Assembly: GCF_002216145.1 (NCBI RefSeq)
Contig: NZ_CP022278.1
Span: 1,798,001-1,862,000, forward strand
Origin: Neisseria chenwenguii
GTDB taxonomy: Bacteria; Pseudomonadota; Gammaproteobacteria; Burkholderiales; Neisseriaceae
Length of the DNA: 64,000 bases
Direction of reading: 5' to 3'
The notes under the pieces are model-generated. The model did not search any database, was not told the DNA's origin, and was given only the letters and a program-made list of their open reading frames with translations. This document shows positions 63,640-64,000 of this stretch, piece after piece (position 1 is the first letter of the stretch; each line of letters starts with the position of its first letter). Made by a program: the position numbers and the translations under genes.

Positions 63640-64000
63640 ATGGCAGAAAAACCGGCCGAGAGCGGAAAATTCGCTAAGGCATTGAAAAAATATCTGATTA
63701 CCGGCGTTTTGGTATGGCTGCCGATTGCCGTTACCATTTGGGTGATTACCTACATCGTGTCGGCTTCCGACCAGCTCATCAATTTGCTGCCCGTCAAGTG
63801 GCAGCCCAAAAACTCTTTGGGTTTCAACATTCCCGGCTTGGGCGTGATTGTCGCGGTAGTGGTATTGTTTGTGACCGGCCTGTTTGGCGCAAACGTATTG
63901 GGCAAGCGGATTATTCAGGCTTGGGACGGCCTCTTGGGGCGGATTCCCGTGGTGAAATCCATTTATTCCAGCGTGAAAAAAGTATCCGAATCTCTGCTTT
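63640..64000 (+). CDS. DUF502 membrane protein, N-terminal part (runs off window)
   Basis: 120 residues are visible from ATG 63640. Two membrane segments (YLITGVLVWLPIAVTIWVIT and LGVIVAVVVLFVTGLFG) and the motif RIPVVKSIYSSVKK are typical of DUF502 proteins, whose function is not known. In other Neisseria a membrane-protein gene of this kind follows pldA, so this is core genome. The rest is beyond the window. Confidence 0.88.
   Translation, partial: MAEKPAESGKFAKALKKYLITGVLVWLPIAVTIWVITYIVSASDQLINLLPVKWQPKNSLGFNIPGLGVIVAVVVLFVTGLFGANVLGKRIIQAWDGLLGRIPVVKSIYSSVKKVSESLL

Overview
The window is chromosomal DNA from a Neisseria species or a very close relative. Dozens of copies of the DNA uptake sequence core GCCGTCTGAA occur on both strands. 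Most carry the AG flank (AGGCCGTCTGAA), which favours a commensal-type Neisseria over the ATGCCGTCTGAA dialect of meningococcus and gonococcus. Correia-type repeats (TATAGTG ends), dRS3 repeats (ATTCCC-N8-GGGAAT) and typical neisserial genes (zipA beside ligA, di-haem cytochrome c5, pldA followed by a DUF502 gene) agree with this. Almost all of it is core genome, with small accessory or decayed patches between operons.

Layout. 0-5.2 kb: a vapBC pair cut by the window edge, ligA, zipA, ampD (all minus). 5.3-12.3 kb: mltG, tmk, adhE behind an FNR-like site, malic enzyme, separated by repeat-rich gaps. 12.3-18.8 kb: cytochrome c', an SDR, a yefM-yoeB pair with a frameshifted toxin, zur overlapping a CobW-type GTPase, an unknown zinc-ribbon/coiled-coil membrane protein, erpA, an orphan S24 repressor and a small exported protein. 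18.9-25.9 kb: yejB, yejE and yejF with a broken GIY-YIG gene between, trxA, a dRS3 pair, an LplT-like transporter, ccoS and a small unknown gene. 26.1-35.7 kb: ackA, a DUF445 protein, tkt, ccoG-fixH, a DUF2062 protein, an HExxH protein, pgsA. 35.8-38.4 kb: four tRNA-Gly, a tRNA-Cys, an aberrant tRNA-Cys-like gene, tRNA-Leu (the pgsA-glyW-cysT-leuZ order also known from E. coli), then a decayed epsilon-zeta locus and an intact antitoxin/PIN-toxin pair. 38.6-46.8 kb: trmA, pta, a tiny double-glycine-leader peptide gene in an AT-rich gap, prfA, tatD, ansA, a DedA protein. 47.1-53 kb: glmM and folP split by a truncated, frameshifted RTX gene, an aromatic/aspartate aminotransferase, tRNA-Arg. 53.2-64 kb: cytochrome c5, a DAHP-synthase-like pseudoenzyme, an AsmA protein, an Lrp regulator, a tandem glycine riboswitch with gcvH, an aspartate/glutamate racemase, tag, potD, rpsT, pldA and the start of a DUF502 gene.

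Functions. adhE, the malic enzyme, ackA and pta handle pyruvate/acetyl-CoA overflow. ccoS, ccoG and fixH serve cbb3 oxidase assembly, and cytochrome c5 is a likely electron donor to such terminal enzymes. zur with the CobW GTPase is a zinc-homeostasis pair. The riboswitch links gcvH to glycine.

The least ordinary items are: the isolated GG-leader peptide with overlapping upstream mini-ORFs, the tRNA-Cys-like gene with an enlarged anticodon loop, the doubly disrupted epsilon-zeta locus, a catalytically gutted DAHP-synthase paralogue, a repeat cassette inside the ligA reading frame, and repeats (a Correia element, uptake sequences) that supply the ends of genes.
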